Positions 33,232 to 41,054 of a stretch of 64,000 nucleotides of DNA are shown here, piece after piece. The stretch spans positions 930,001 to 994,000 of the forward strand of contig JADKFS010000001.1 of assembly GCA_016717335.1 (NCBI GenBank), in the 5' to 3' direction. A model generated the notes under the pieces. It had not been told where the DNA came from. It was given only the letters and a program-made list of their open reading frames with translations, and did no database searches. Position numbers and translations under genes: made by a program. This stretch comes from Candidatus Ribeiella danica. Lineage in GTDB: Bacteria; Chloroflexota; Chloroflexia; Chloroflexales; Roseiflexaceae. Every line of letters starts with the position of its first letter. The first letter of the stretch is position 1.

Positions 33232-34638
33232 CTACGGCTCGCGCACGACCTTGCCGAGCGGCGAGATGCGCGCGGTGATCTTGGGCTTGGGCGGGTTCAG
33301 CAGCTGCAGCGAGATCCCGAGCTCGAACGTGTGCGCCGCGACGCCGCTCGCCGCCAGGCGCGTCTCGAGCGGCTGCGCCTCGGCCGCGCTCTCGGCCACC
33401 AGCAGCGCCAGCGAGCCGCCCGCCCGCCCGCGCTGCCAGCTCGCCAGCGCCGGCAGCCAGGCCCCGTCGAGCGCGGGCGTCACCACCGCCAGCGCCGTGC
33501 CGGAGACCTCGGAGGCGCGCGCCGCCTGCCCCTGGCGGATGACCTCGCCGAGCGGCAGCGCGCCGGACGCCTGCGCGTCGACCAGCGCGCCGAGGATGCG
33601 CCAGAGCTGGCGCGGGCCGCGCCCGGGCGTGACCAGCCGGTGGCGCCCGTCGTCGGCCAGCAGCCCGACCGCGCGCCCCTCGGCCAGCGCCTGAGAGGCC
33701 AGCGAGCACGCCAGCACGATCGCCAGCTCAAGCGGCGAGTCGGGCCGGCTCTGCCCCGACGGCGCCGGGGCGATCGTGCTGTGCTGGAAGACGACCGGCT
33801 CCTCGCCGTCGAGCGCGCGGGCCGCGGCCCTTGGCCGCTCGTCCTTCGGCGCGGCGTACGCCCCGGCGCACAGGTCGAGCGCGATCCAGAACGCGCCGGC
33901 CCGCTCCTGGTCGAACTCCTTGACCATCAGCTTGTCGGTCCGCGCGACCGTGGGCCAGTGGATGTGGCTGGGCGGGTCGCCGCGCACATACTCGCGCAGC
34001 CCGCCGACGCTGGGGGTGACATACTGCTGCAGGATGTCGGCGCGCGACAGGCCGCCGCGCTGGCCCTGCGGCACAACCAGCGGCGGCAGGCGCACCAGCG
34101 GCGGGTAGATCACAATCTGGCGGGTGCTGCTCTCGCGCCACTGGTAGCGGAACACCCCGAACGGGTCCGAGAGCGACGCCGTCAGCGGGCCGAGCGTGTA
34201 GACGCCGCGCCGCTCGCAGCGCGCCTCGGTCAGCCACTGCTGCGGGGCGTGCGGCCCGGCCGATGCGACGCGCCGGCTGGTGTAGCCGGGCAGGGTCGAG
34301 GCGTCCTCGATCTCCAGCCAGAGCAGCGGCAGCCGCGCGTCGTTCACCAGGTCCCACTGCTCCTCAAGCTCGTCGCCGACCTGGGCCCACTCGGCGCGCA
34401 GCCGGCGGCGCAGCCGCACCCGCGGGCCGACCTCGCGCACCCACAGGTACATCGCCAGCACCAGCAGCAGGTAGGTATAGGCGATCACGAATAGCCCGCG
34501 GTAGGGCGCGATCAGCGCGACGACGAGCGCAACCGGCCCGAGCAGGAACACAAGCGGCTGGGCGGCGCGCAGCTGCCCGCCGATTGTCAGCCAGCGCCAC
34601 ACTCGCAGGGCGCGGCGCGAGATCGTGGCCCAATTCAT
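33232..34638 (-). CDS. DUF58 domain protein
   Basis: 468 residues. Two N-terminal hydrophobic helices (about 30-65), then an Ig-like beta region and the DUF58 motif YVRGDPPSHIHWPTVARTDKLMVKEFD (around 220-245), where R-x-G-D-x-x-x-x-I-x-W is invariant. The domain resembles a von Willebrand A fold; family members often sit with MoxR ATPases and transglutaminases, though here neither is adjacent. It probably acts in envelope complex assembly, but the function is not established. ATG 34638 is the only good start; upstream lies palindromic element copy 8. Confidence 0.9.
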   Translation of the reverse strand: MNWATISRRALRVWRWLTIGGQLRAAQPLVFLLGPVALVVALIAPYRGLFVIAYTYLLLVLAMYLWVREVGPRVRLRRRLRAEWAQVGDELEEQWDLVNDARLPLLWLEIEDASTLPGYTSRRVASAGPHAPQQWLTEARCERRGVYTLGPLTASLSDPFGVFRYQWRESSTRQIVIYPPLVRLPPLVVPQGQRGGLSRADILQQYVTPSVGGLREYVRGDPPSHIHWPTVARTDKLMVKEFDQERAGAFWIALDLCAGAYAAPKDERPRAAARALDGEEPVVFQHSTIAPAPSGQSRPDSPLELAIVLACSLASQALAEGRAVGLLADDGRHRLVTPGRGPRQLWRILGALVDAQASGALPLGEVIRQGQAARASEVSGTALAVVTPALDGAWLPALASWQRGRAGGSLALLVAESAAEAQPLETRLAASGVAAHTFELGISLQLLNPPKPKITARISPLGKVVREP

Positions 34639-34693
34639 ATGGGAGATATTACCACGTTCCGTGAGCGCCGTGTGCCGGGTGCGGGCTCCGCCG

Positions 34694-34832
34694 GCCCTCG
34701 CCCCCTACTCCCCGCTCCTAGCGGGAGCGGGGGGATTCGTGGTGGTGCTGCGGTGCGCTGCTCTGCAGCGCACCGCAGCACCACAGGACATACCCCCGCC
34801 CCTGGCAGGGGCGGGGGCAGGGGGTGGGGTCG
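34694..34832. repeat. Triple-hairpin palindromic element, copy 8
   Basis: Left arm CCCCGCTCCT-a-GCGGGAGCGGGG, core stem 34742-34761/34765-34784 (20 bp perfect, TCT loop), right arm CCCCCGCCCCTGGCAGGGGC. Its core differs from copy 5 by a compensated base pair. Confidence 0.85.
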
Positions 34833-34847
34833 AACAATTCCGCTAGG

Positions 34848-35081
34848 CTACAGATTGAGCCCGAGCGCCTGCAGCAGCCCGGCGCTGAGCGCGAAGCAGC
34901 ACCAGAACGTCGCGAGCGCGACCAGGCCGACGCCGGACGCCAGGCCGATCGCGAGCCAGCGCTGCCGGCCGCGCGTCTGCTCGATCCGCGTCTGCAGCCG
35001 GTCGAAGGCGACGTAGCAGCCGTACAGCGTCGCCGTGCAGAAGATCACGGCCACCAGCGGCAGAAGGATCGCCAGGCTCAT
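34848..35081 (-). CDS. Small two-helix membrane protein
   Basis: 77 residues, not a recognised family. Two hydrophobic segments (about 4-24 and 44-70) are separated by a basic loop (DRLQTRIEQTRGRQRW). Its ATG overlaps the TGA of the upstream HAS-barrel gene in an ATGA arrangement, so translation is probably coupled and the two proteins may act together. No enzymatic motifs are seen. Confidence 0.75.
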   Translation of the reverse strand: MSLAILLPLVAVIFCTATLYGCYVAFDRLQTRIEQTRGRQRWLAIGLASGVGLVALATFWCCFALSAGLLQALGLNL

Positions 35082-35686
35082 AGCGGCCGGATGCGCCGTA
35101 GGATGGCCGTCAGCCGGTCGTAGTCGTCCTTGAGCAGCGAGGCGACCTCGCGGCCGGCGTGCACCAGGTAGGCCCGCTCCTGGCCGCCGCGCGCGCGGGC
35201 GGCGGAGCGGATCACCGCCGACAGCAGCTCGTCGCTGGGGATCTGGTAGGCGAACAGCAGCGTGCGAAAGAAGTCGGTCTGCACTGTGAAGCGCGCCAGC
35301 TCGTCATCGGCGCACTCGTAGACGCTGTAGTGCACGGGAGGCGGCTGCGGCGGCAGGTACTGGTGCAGCTGGTCGCCCTGCACGAAGCCGACCGTGATCG
35401 CGGAGAACTCGGTCTGCAGCACCTCGGCCAGGTCGGGGTGCTCCTGGTAGATCTCGTCGTCGTACAGCTCGCGCCCGCTGTAGGTGCGCCCGCGCACTAG
35501 CGCGCGGCCGCCCGGCTCCTTGCTGCCGGTGCGAATATCGTAGACCAGCCCGTAGACGGCCGTATCCTCGACCCGCGCCTGCGCGCGCACCAGCGCGCCG
35601 AACGGCGGGGCCGCCAGCAGCGCATACGCGCCGGCCGTAAAGCTGGTGGTGGTCGACTCGATCACCTCGCCGATTCGTGTTTGCAT
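35078..35686 (-). CDS. HAS-barrel domain protein
   Basis: 202 residues. The N-terminus, TRIGEVIESTTTSFTAGAYA to VYGLVYDIRTGS, resembles the HAS barrel (the HerA/ATP-synthase beta-barrel) that accompanies HerA-type ATPases and is also found alone in cyanobacteria and Chloroflexota. The C-terminal half is helical (DELLSAVIRSAARARGGQER, LLKDDYDRLTAILRRI). No ATPase domain is present in the gene or next to it. ATG 35686 was chosen because the preceding in-frame residues overlap the promoter (extended -10 TGGTATAAT at 35724-35732). The function is unknown. Confidence 0.75.
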   Translation of the reverse strand: MQTRIGEVIESTTTSFTAGAYALLAAPPFGALVRAQARVEDTAVYGLVYDIRTGSKEPGGRALVRGRTYSGRELYDDEIYQEHPDLAEVLQTEFSAITVGFVQGDQLHQYLPPQPPPVHYSVYECADDELARFTVQTDFFRTLLFAYQIPSDELLSAVIRSAARARGGQERAYLVHAGREVASLLKDDYDRLTAILRRIRPL

Positions 35687-35723
35687 TGCGGTAATCTTAC
35701 TCCAGGTGGCTTCCTTCTCGCGC

Positions 35724-35732
35724 ATTATACCA
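35724..35732 (-). promoter_or_regulatory. Extended -10 promoter of the HAS-barrel/small membrane protein pair
   Basis: Minus-strand TGGTATAAT, transcription start near 35717, leader about 31 nt. Confidence 0.55.
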
Positions 35733-35803
35733 GGGCTGGCGAGATGCTTCCAGCCGGGGAGCGCCCGTCCCACCTGCCCCCGCTCACGGGGGTGGTTTTG
35801 TTC

Positions 35804-35877
35804 ATGGCGCCGCGATGCGCCGAGTCACTCCACCCCCTGCCCCCGCCCCTCCCAGGGGCGGGGGGATGAGGGTCACC
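35804..35877. repeat. Triple-hairpin palindromic element, copy 9 (left flank and one arm)
   Basis: The flank GGCGCCGCGATGCGCCGAGT is the degenerate form of the left flank of copies 1, 5 and 14. It is followed by CCCCTGCCCCCGCCCCTCCC and AGGGGCGGGGGG-ATGAGGG. No core stem. Found between divergent promoters; the rest of 35687-36020 has only the methyltransferase -10. Confidence 0.65.
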
Positions 35878-35962
35878 TGCCAGGCCACGCAGTGGCGCCT
35901 TTAACGGCGCGCAGAGCGCCGATCGGCGCTCTAACCCGATTGCGCCGCCCTAGACGGCGTGC

Positions 35963-35968
35963 TATAAT
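35963..35968 (+). promoter_or_regulatory. -10 of the membrane-anchored methyltransferase gene
   Basis: TATAAT in GCTATAATGC, about 52 bases before the GTG start. No clear -35. Confidence 0.45.
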
Positions 35969-36020
35969 GCCTCGCACTCGACGCCGCACTACGAACCGAT
36001 CGACAGCCAACGGAGGCCAC

Positions 36021-36725
36021 GTGGGCATCGTGCTCTGGCTGATCGCGATCCTTGCGCTGCTTGCGTTCCTGTACTGGCTGATCGTCATCGGCGAGGGCAC
36101 CTACCTGGGCCGCTATGCGGTACGCCTGATCTATCAGCTCGGCGCGCGCATCTACGACCCGGCGCGCGGCGCTGTCACCGCGAGCGACGAGGAGCTGCTG
36201 GTGCCGATCCTCGGCGCGGCGCTCGAGGGCCGCGCGGCCCCGCTGGTGCTGGATGTCGCGACTGGCACCGGGCGCGTGCCGCTGCTGCTGGCGTCGCAGC
36301 CCTGGTTCGGCGGCACGATCCACGGGCTCGATCTCACGCCGGCGATGCTCGAGATCGCCCAGGCGAAGATCGCCGCCGCCGGATACGCCGGGCGCGTTAC
36401 TCTGCAGCGCGGCGACGCGGGGGCGTTGCCCTGGCCGGACGCCAGCTTCGACCTGGTGACGTCGCTTGAGGCGCTGGAGTTCTTCCCGCGGCCGCGGCGC
36501 GCGCTGGCCGAGATGGTCCGGGCGCTGCGGCCCGGCGGTGCGCTGGTGGTCAGCAAGGTGCCGGACAGGTGGGCGCGCGCGCTGCCGCTCAAAGGGCTGA
36601 CCCGCCGCGCGATGGCGCGGCTGCTCGGCCGGCTAGGGATGGAGCGGATCGAGATCCGCGACTGGCAGCCGGGCCACTACGAGCTCGTGATCGCAAGAAA
36701 GCCAATTGACAAGGTGACAAGGTGA
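36021..36725 (+). CDS. Membrane-anchored class I methyltransferase
   Basis: 234 residues. An N-terminal hydrophobic anchor (3-23, IVLWLIAILALLAFLYWLIV) is followed by the SAM domain: motif I LVLDVATGTGRVPLLLA, HGLDLTPAMLEIAQ, motif IV ALPWPDASFDLVTSLEALEF and ALRPGGALVVSKV, a UbiE/Cfa-like Methyltransf_11 layout. The anchor suggests a lipid or quinone substrate, an inference. GTG 36021 was selected because AACGGAGG sits four bases before it. The last six codons (IDKVTR) and the stop TGA lie in a TGACAAGG octamer array, as in purC. Confidence 0.88.
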   Translation: MGIVLWLIAILALLAFLYWLIVIGEGTYLGRYAVRLIYQLGARIYDPARGAVTASDEELLVPILGAALEGRAAPLVLDVATGTGRVPLLLASQPWFGGTIHGLDLTPAMLEIAQAKIAAAGYAGRVTLQRGDAGALPWPDASFDLVTSLEALEFFPRPRRALAEMVRALRPGGALVVSKVPDRWARALPLKGLTRRAMARLLGRLGMERIEIRDWQPGHYELVIARKPIDKVTR

Positions 36726-36788
36726 CAAGGTGACGTATTGCTTCGTAAACAGTCACCTTGCCACCCCCTCACCCTGTCACCTTGTCAG
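36706..36788. repeat. Palindromic octamer arrays between methyltransferase and pseudokinase genes
   Basis: Three GTGACAAG units facing CACCTTGC...CACCTTGTC units across GTATTGCTTCGTAAACA. It forms a hairpin and provides the stop of the upstream gene; the downstream ATG is only seven bases beyond its end. Confidence 0.8.
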
Positions 36789-36794
36789 AAGTCT

Positions 36795-38213
36795 ATGACC
36801 AAGGCGACGCCTCCCTCAATTCCACTGCTGCACAGCCGCTACCGGATCGAAGAGCAGCTCGGCACCGGGCGCCTGGCGGTGGTCTACCGCGCCTACGACG
36901 AGCGGCTCCAGCGGCAGGTGCTCATCCATATGCTGCGCAAGGAGCTGCTCGGGCAGGAGCCGCTGCGCGAGCGCTTCATTCAGGAGGCGCATATCAGCGC
37001 GCGCCGCTCGCACCAGTCGCTGCTCGAGATCTTCGACAGCGGCGAGATCGCCGGGCGGCCCTACATGGTCACCGAGTATGTGGCCGGGCGCACGCTGCGC
37101 GAGCTTGGCGCGCTATCGGCCGAGCAGGCGCTGCTCTACTTCCGGCAGCTGGTCGGCGCCGTCGCGGCCTGCCAGGCCGCCGGCGTGCCGCACCCGCCGA
37201 TCACCAGCAGCAACGTCGTGCTGGTCGAGGACGGCCACGTCGAGCTGCTGGAGAACTGGCGCACGCCGGCCGCCGAGATCGCGATCGACAGCGCGTGCTA
37301 CCGCCCGCCCGAGCGCTCGGCGGGCACCCCAGCCAGCCCGGCCGGCGCGGTGTACTCGCTCGGGCTGCTGCTGATCGAGATGCTGACCGGCCAGCGCGTG
37401 ATCCAGGGCGACGATCCGCGCGCCGTGGCCCAGCAGCACCTGACGGCCCGCATCCCTCCGCTCTCCGAGGTCCGCCCGCTGCTCTTCGTGCCGTCGCTGG
37501 AGCAGCTGCTCCAGCGCGCGACCGCACGCCGGCCCGAGGATCGACCGCCCGACGCGGCCGCGCTGGGCCAGGCGGTCGATGACCTGCGCCGCGATCTGGC
37601 GGGCGAGACGCGCCGCCTGGCGGCGCCGCCGGTCCAGCCGCCCAGCCTGCGCCAGCGGATCAACCGCTCGGCCAGCCAGGTGATGGCCGCGCGGCCCGCC
37701 CCGGCCCGCGCCGCGCCCGCCGCGCCGCCGCCCGAGGCCGCAGCCGGCCCGCGCCCTGCGCCTGCTCGCCGCGGCCCGCCGCCTCCTGCGGCCCGCCGCT
37801 CGGTCACCGGCATCGCCATCCTGCTGACGATGCTGCTGGTGTTCGCCTGCGGCGCCTACTACGCGATCAGCCTGGCGCTCGACGAGCTGGCCAATGTCCA
37901 GCTGCCGCGGCCCTCGATCGCGCTGCCCTCGGCCGCCGACCTGGGGATCGAGCTGCCGGGCTGGCTCACCGGCGTCGTCAGCGGCGGCGGGCAGGTCTGG
38001 GTCGTCAATATCGAGGGGCCCGAGGGGCTCAATCTGCGCGAAGACGCCGGCACCGACGCGCAGATCATCACCTTCCTGCCGAGCGGCACGCACGTGCGCC
38101 AGATCGGCGGGCCGAAGACGGCCGGCGGCGTCGAGTGGCTGCAGGTGCGCGCCAGCATCAGCGGGCGCGACTTCGAAGGCTGGGTGTCCAAGCTGTACCT
38201 CAAGCCGGCCTGA
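36795..38213 (+). CDS. Membrane pseudokinase with extracytoplasmic SH3b domain
   Basis: 472 residues. Residues 14-285 align with bacterial Hanks-type Ser/Thr kinases (YRIEEQLGTGRLAVVYRAYD at the glycine loop, YMVTEYVAGRTLREL hinge), but the catalytic residues are missing: the VAIK lysine is His45 (VLIH), the HRDxKxxN loop reads HPPITSSN (133-140), and DFG reads ENW near 153-155. The activation-end PPE and VYSLGLLLIEMLTG remain. A Pro/Ala linker precedes a transmembrane helix (about 337-360), and an SH3b domain (395-472; GLNLREDAGTDAQIITFLPSGT, GWVSKLYL) follows outside. It probably binds cell wall and signals or scaffolds without phosphorylation. ATG 36795 has AGAAG nearby. Confidence 0.88.
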   Translation: MTKATPPSIPLLHSRYRIEEQLGTGRLAVVYRAYDERLQRQVLIHMLRKELLGQEPLRERFIQEAHISARRSHQSLLEIFDSGEIAGRPYMVTEYVAGRTLRELGALSAEQALLYFRQLVGAVAACQAAGVPHPPITSSNVVLVEDGHVELLENWRTPAAEIAIDSACYRPPERSAGTPASPAGAVYSLGLLLIEMLTGQRVIQGDDPRAVAQQHLTARIPPLSEVRPLLFVPSLEQLLQRATARRPEDRPPDAAALGQAVDDLRRDLAGETRRLAAPPVQPPSLRQRINRSASQVMAARPAPARAAPAAPPPEAAAGPRPAPARRGPPPPAARRSVTGIAILLTMLLVFACGAYYAISLALDELANVQLPRPSIALPSAADLGIELPGWLTGVVSGGGQVWVVNIEGPEGLNLREDAGTDAQIITFLPSGTHVRQIGGPKTAGGVEWLQVRASISGRDFEGWVSKLYLKPA

Positions 38214-38219
38214 GACCGT

Positions 38220-38951
38220 ATGAATGAGACATTGATCGAGCGCCTGCGCCGCGCCGGCAGCATCGCCGTCCTGACTGGCGCGGGCGTCTCGGCCGAAAGC
38301 GGCATCCCGACGTTCCGCGACGCCCAGACCGGCCTGTGGGCGCGCTATGACCCGCAGGAGCTGGCGACGCCCGAGGCGTTCCGGCGCAACCCGCGGCTCG
38401 TCTGGGAGTGGTATGAGCATCGCCGCGCCCTGGTCGCGGCCGCGGCGCCCAACCCCGCCCACCTGGCCCTCGTCGCACTCGAGCGCCGGCTGGCCGACTT
38501 CACCCTGATCACCCAGAACGTCGACGGCCTGCACCGGCGCGCCGGCAGCCAGAACGTGGTAGAATTACACGGCAATATCACGCGCACAACGTGCTTCGAC
38601 GAAGATGTGGTAATCGATCGCTGGCCCACGACGGATGCTGTTCCCCCGCGCTGCCCGCGCTGCGGCGGCCTGCTGCGCCCCGACGTAGTCTGGTTTGGCG
38701 AGGCGCTGCCGCCGGCTGCCTGGGAGCTGGCGAGCGCAGCGGCGCGTCGCTGCGATGTCTTCCTGTGCGTGGGCACATCCGGCGTGGTCTGGCCCGCCGC
38801 CGACCTGCCGATCCAGGCGCGGCGCAGCGGCGCCTACGTCGTCGAGATCAACCTGGCGCCGGGCGCGCTGCACGGCCGGCTCGACGCCCACCTGTATGGC
38901 CCGGCCGGCCGGCTGCTGCCCGAGCTTGTCGCAGTGGTAGCCGCTGTTTGA
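38220..38951 (+). CDS. cobB: NAD-dependent protein deacylase, Sir2 family
   Basis: 243 residues, class U/III bacterial sirtuin size. The NAD-binding GAGVSAESGIPTFRD (20-34) and the catalytic TQNVDGLH (98-105) with His117 in VELHGN are intact. The zinc module is atypical: one Cys at 125 (TTCFDE) and a CPRC pair at 145/148, so only three cysteines. It removes acyl groups from lysines using NAD+. It starts seven bases after the pseudokinase gene ends, so probably is in the same transcript. Followed by a related but degenerate paralogue. Confidence 0.9.
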   Translation: MNETLIERLRRAGSIAVLTGAGVSAESGIPTFRDAQTGLWARYDPQELATPEAFRRNPRLVWEWYEHRRALVAAAAPNPAHLALVALERRLADFTLITQNVDGLHRRAGSQNVVELHGNITRTTCFDEDVVIDRWPTTDAVPPRCPRCGGLLRPDVVWFGEALPPAAWELASAAARRCDVFLCVGTSGVVWPAADLPIQARRSGAYVVEINLAPGALHGRLDAHLYGPAGRLLPELVAVVAAV

Positions 38952-39039
38952 AAAGCTCCACGAGGTCGTTCTACGTTCACCGCGTACGTCCTGGTATCGA
39001 ATCAGCTCTGCGCAAAACACAATACGAGGAGGACTCGCG

Positions 39040-39810
39040 ATGCCGCTCACGCTGCCCGACACGCTGCTGCACCGCTTGAAGACCGCCCGCAGAATCGTCG
39101 CTCTCACGGGCGGGGGGATGGCCACCGAGAGCAAAGTTCCCTCATTCCGCGAGGCGCATAGCGGCGAATGGGCCCAGTACGACGTCAGCGAGCTGGCCAC
39201 GGTCCAGGCGTTCATGCGCAATCCGCGCCTGGTCTGGGAATGGTACGAGCATCGCCGGCGCGTCGCCGAGGCCGCCGAGCCGAGCACCGCGCACTACGCG
39301 CTGGTCGACCTCGAGCAGCACTACCCGAACTTCACGCTGATCACCCAGACGATCGACGGCCTGCACTGGCGCGCCGGGTCGCGCGATCTGATCGAGCTGA
39401 ACGGCTGCCTGCGCCGCAGCCGCTGCTACGAGGCCGGCCATGTGATCTCGAGCTGGGAAGACGTCGGCGAAAGCCCGCCGCGCTGCCCGCACTGCGGCAG
39501 CGTGCTCCGGCCGGGGGTCGTGATGTTCGGCGAGGGCCTGCCCGAGTGGGAGCTGCGGCGCGCCCGCACCGCCGTCGAGCAGTGCGAGGTGTTCATCTGC
39601 GTGGGCGCAATTGGCGCGATCGAGCCGATCTCCTCGTTCCCGTTCGTCGCCAAGCGCGCCGGCGCGACGGTCCTATCGATCGATACCGAGGACTCGATCT
39701 ACACGCTCCTGGCCGACCACGTGATCTCCCAGCCGCTCGGCGAGGCGCTGACCGAGCTGGTCCGGCAGGTGGCCGGCGAGATCGGCGAGCTGCGCGCCGA
39801 CGAGCTGTAG
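39040..39810 (+). CDS. Degenerate Sir2-like paralogue, catalytic His replaced by Asn
   Basis: 256 residues, clearly related to the upstream sirtuin (both have RNPRLVWEWYEHRR). The catalytic residues are lost: the NAD motif reads GGGMATESKVPSFRE (24-38), TQNVD has become TQTID, and the general-base His position is Asn121 in IELNGC. A four-cysteine zinc module (Cys123 or 129, 149, 152) is better kept than in the active one. It may be a regulatory partner or heterodimer subunit of the active sirtuin; it could also bind NAD or ADP-ribose without hydrolysis. ATG 39040 follows CGAGGAGG. Confidence 0.85.
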   Translation: MPLTLPDTLLHRLKTARRIVALTGGGMATESKVPSFREAHSGEWAQYDVSELATVQAFMRNPRLVWEWYEHRRRVAEAAEPSTAHYALVDLEQHYPNFTLITQTIDGLHWRAGSRDLIELNGCLRRSRCYEAGHVISSWEDVGESPPRCPHCGSVLRPGVVMFGEGLPEWELRRARTAVEQCEVFICVGAIGAIEPISSFPFVAKRAGATVLSIDTEDSIYTLLADHVISQPLGEALTELVRQVAGEIGELRADEL

Positions 39811-39822
39811 CACCAGGTGACG

Positions 39823-40329
39823 ATGAAGCCGATCCTTGTCCATTCGACCAAGTACGACGGCAGCCTGCACTACCATTACCTCACCTCGCTCGTGCGCGAG
39901 GAACGGAATCTGCTGGTGCTGTACATGGCCCCCGGAACGCCGATCGAGAGCTACCGCGGGTCGACCGTAGCGTCGCACCATAGCTTGCAGCTCTACTGGT
40001 CGGACTCCTACTACAACCTGCATGTCAGCTGGTATGCGGACTGGCGGCCGAGAAATCATTATGTCAATATTGCCACGCCGGCGACCTGGCGCGACGGCGC
40101 GCTCGGGTTCGTCGACCTCGACCTCGACGTGATCTGGCGCTCGAGCACCGGCGAGGTTATTCTCGACGACGAGGACGAGTTCGCGCTGCACCAGGTCCGC
40201 TTTGGCTACCCGGCCGACCTCGTCACGCAGGCGTGGCACAGCGGCGAGCACGTTCGCGATCTGATCGCCCGGCGCTCCTACCCGTTCGACGGCAGTCTGC
40301 ACGCCTGGAGGCCTGATGCTGCTGCGTAA
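39823..40329 (+). CDS. DUF402 domain protein
   Basis: 168 residues from ATG 39823 (a GTG six bases earlier is also possible). DUF402 features are visible: HYHYLTSLVREERNLLVLYMAPG, the central WSDSYYNLHVSWYADWRPRNHYVNIATPA, LGFVDLDLDVIWRSSTGEVI, and the acidic DDEDEFALHQV. Family members include Ntdp nucleoside di/triphosphatases and FAU-1-like RNA-binding proteins; the acidic metal site fits a phosphatase, but is not proof. It overlaps the GNAT gene by 14 bases and follows the sirtuins closely, suggesting an operon of nucleotide/acyl chemistry genes. Confidence 0.85.
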   Translation: MKPILVHSTKYDGSLHYHYLTSLVREERNLLVLYMAPGTPIESYRGSTVASHHSLQLYWSDSYYNLHVSWYADWRPRNHYVNIATPATWRDGALGFVDLDLDVIWRSSTGEVILDDEDEFALHQVRFGYPADLVTQAWHSGEHVRDLIARRSYPFDGSLHAWRPDAAA

Positions 40330-40921
40330 TGCCAGGCTCTGTATTCGCTCGTGGACGATGCACGACGACGAACTGGCGGAAGAGTGGCCGCCGTACAACG
40401 ATCCATTCGAGCCGCTCTGGAACCTTCCGCGCCAGCTCGGGCTGATGAGCGATCCGTGGGCCTACTTCGAGACCTCGGCCATGCGGCGCACCTGGGCCGT
40501 CGAAGATCGCTTCGGCCGGGTGATCGGCCGCATCTCCCTGCGCGAGATCGATACTCATAACGCCCACGCGCGCCTAGGCATCACCTTTGGCGCGCCGTAC
40601 ATCGGCCAGGGTCTGGGCACCGATGCGCTGGCGCTGTTCCTCGATCACTACTTCGACGATCTGGGCTTCCTGGTGATGCTGCTGGACGTGGCCGCCCCAA
40701 ACGAGCGCGCGGTCCGCTCCTACGATCGCCTGGGCTTCAGCCTGGTCGGCAGCGACTGGCGCGTGGCCGACAGCCGGTTCGACCGGCGCGTCCTCGACAC
40801 CCCGCAGTACGCGCACCTGCGGCGGTTCTTTCGCAGCTCCGAGCGCGGCATTGAGGTCGAGTTTTACGAAATGCGGCTCCAGAAGCAGGATTGGTTTGCG
40901 CATAAGCAGCGCCATCGCTGA
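40316..40921 (+). CDS. GNAT family N-acetyltransferase
   Basis: 201 residues. The acetyl-CoA loop is seen in IGRISLREIDTHNAHARLGITFG and IGQGLGTDALALFLDHYF (Q/R-x-x-G-x-G/A type), with LDVAAPNERAVRSYDRLGFSLVGSDW as the conserved C-terminal region. The extended C-terminus (150-201) is rich in Arg, Phe and Tyr and has no recognised function. Its start overlaps the DUF402 gene, so expression is probably coupled. A sirtuin in the same operon could make it an acetylation/deacetylation pair, which is inference. The substrate is unknown. Confidence 0.88.
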   Translation: MLLRNARLCIRSWTMHDDELAEEWPPYNDPFEPLWNLPRQLGLMSDPWAYFETSAMRRTWAVEDRFGRVIGRISLREIDTHNAHARLGITFGAPYIGQGLGTDALALFLDHYFDDLGFLVMLLDVAAPNERAVRSYDRLGFSLVGSDWRVADSRFDRRVLDTPQYAHLRRFFRSSERGIEVEFYEMRLQKQDWFAHKQRHR

Positions 40922-40958
40922 GCCATCGGGGGATAACCTAACAGGACCATTTGACACC

Positions 40959-40986
40959 TTGTGATGCCGGCGCCCCGTGCTATGAT
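40959..40986 (+). promoter_or_regulatory. Promoter of the nucleotidyltransferase gene
   Basis: TTGTGA (40959-40964), 16-bp spacer, TATGAT (40981-40986). A TTGACA nearby at 40951 is too far from the -10. Leader of about 60 nt. Confidence 0.45.
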
Positions 40987-41054
40987 GGGGACCGGCGTGC
41001 CGCTCGGCCTGCCTCAGAACGTCGCTCCTCCCACCACTCACGATTGGAGCAGGT

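Noticed and set aside
38220..39810. Sirtuin pair as a Thoeris or other SIR2 defence system
   Set aside because: Both are small CobB-type proteins with zinc modules; no TIR, STING or AVAST-type partner and no large SIR2-fusion effector lies beside them.
40951..40986. TTGACA paired with TATGAT as a consensus promoter
   Set aside because: The spacer would be 24 bp; TTGTGA with 16 bp is the better pairing.
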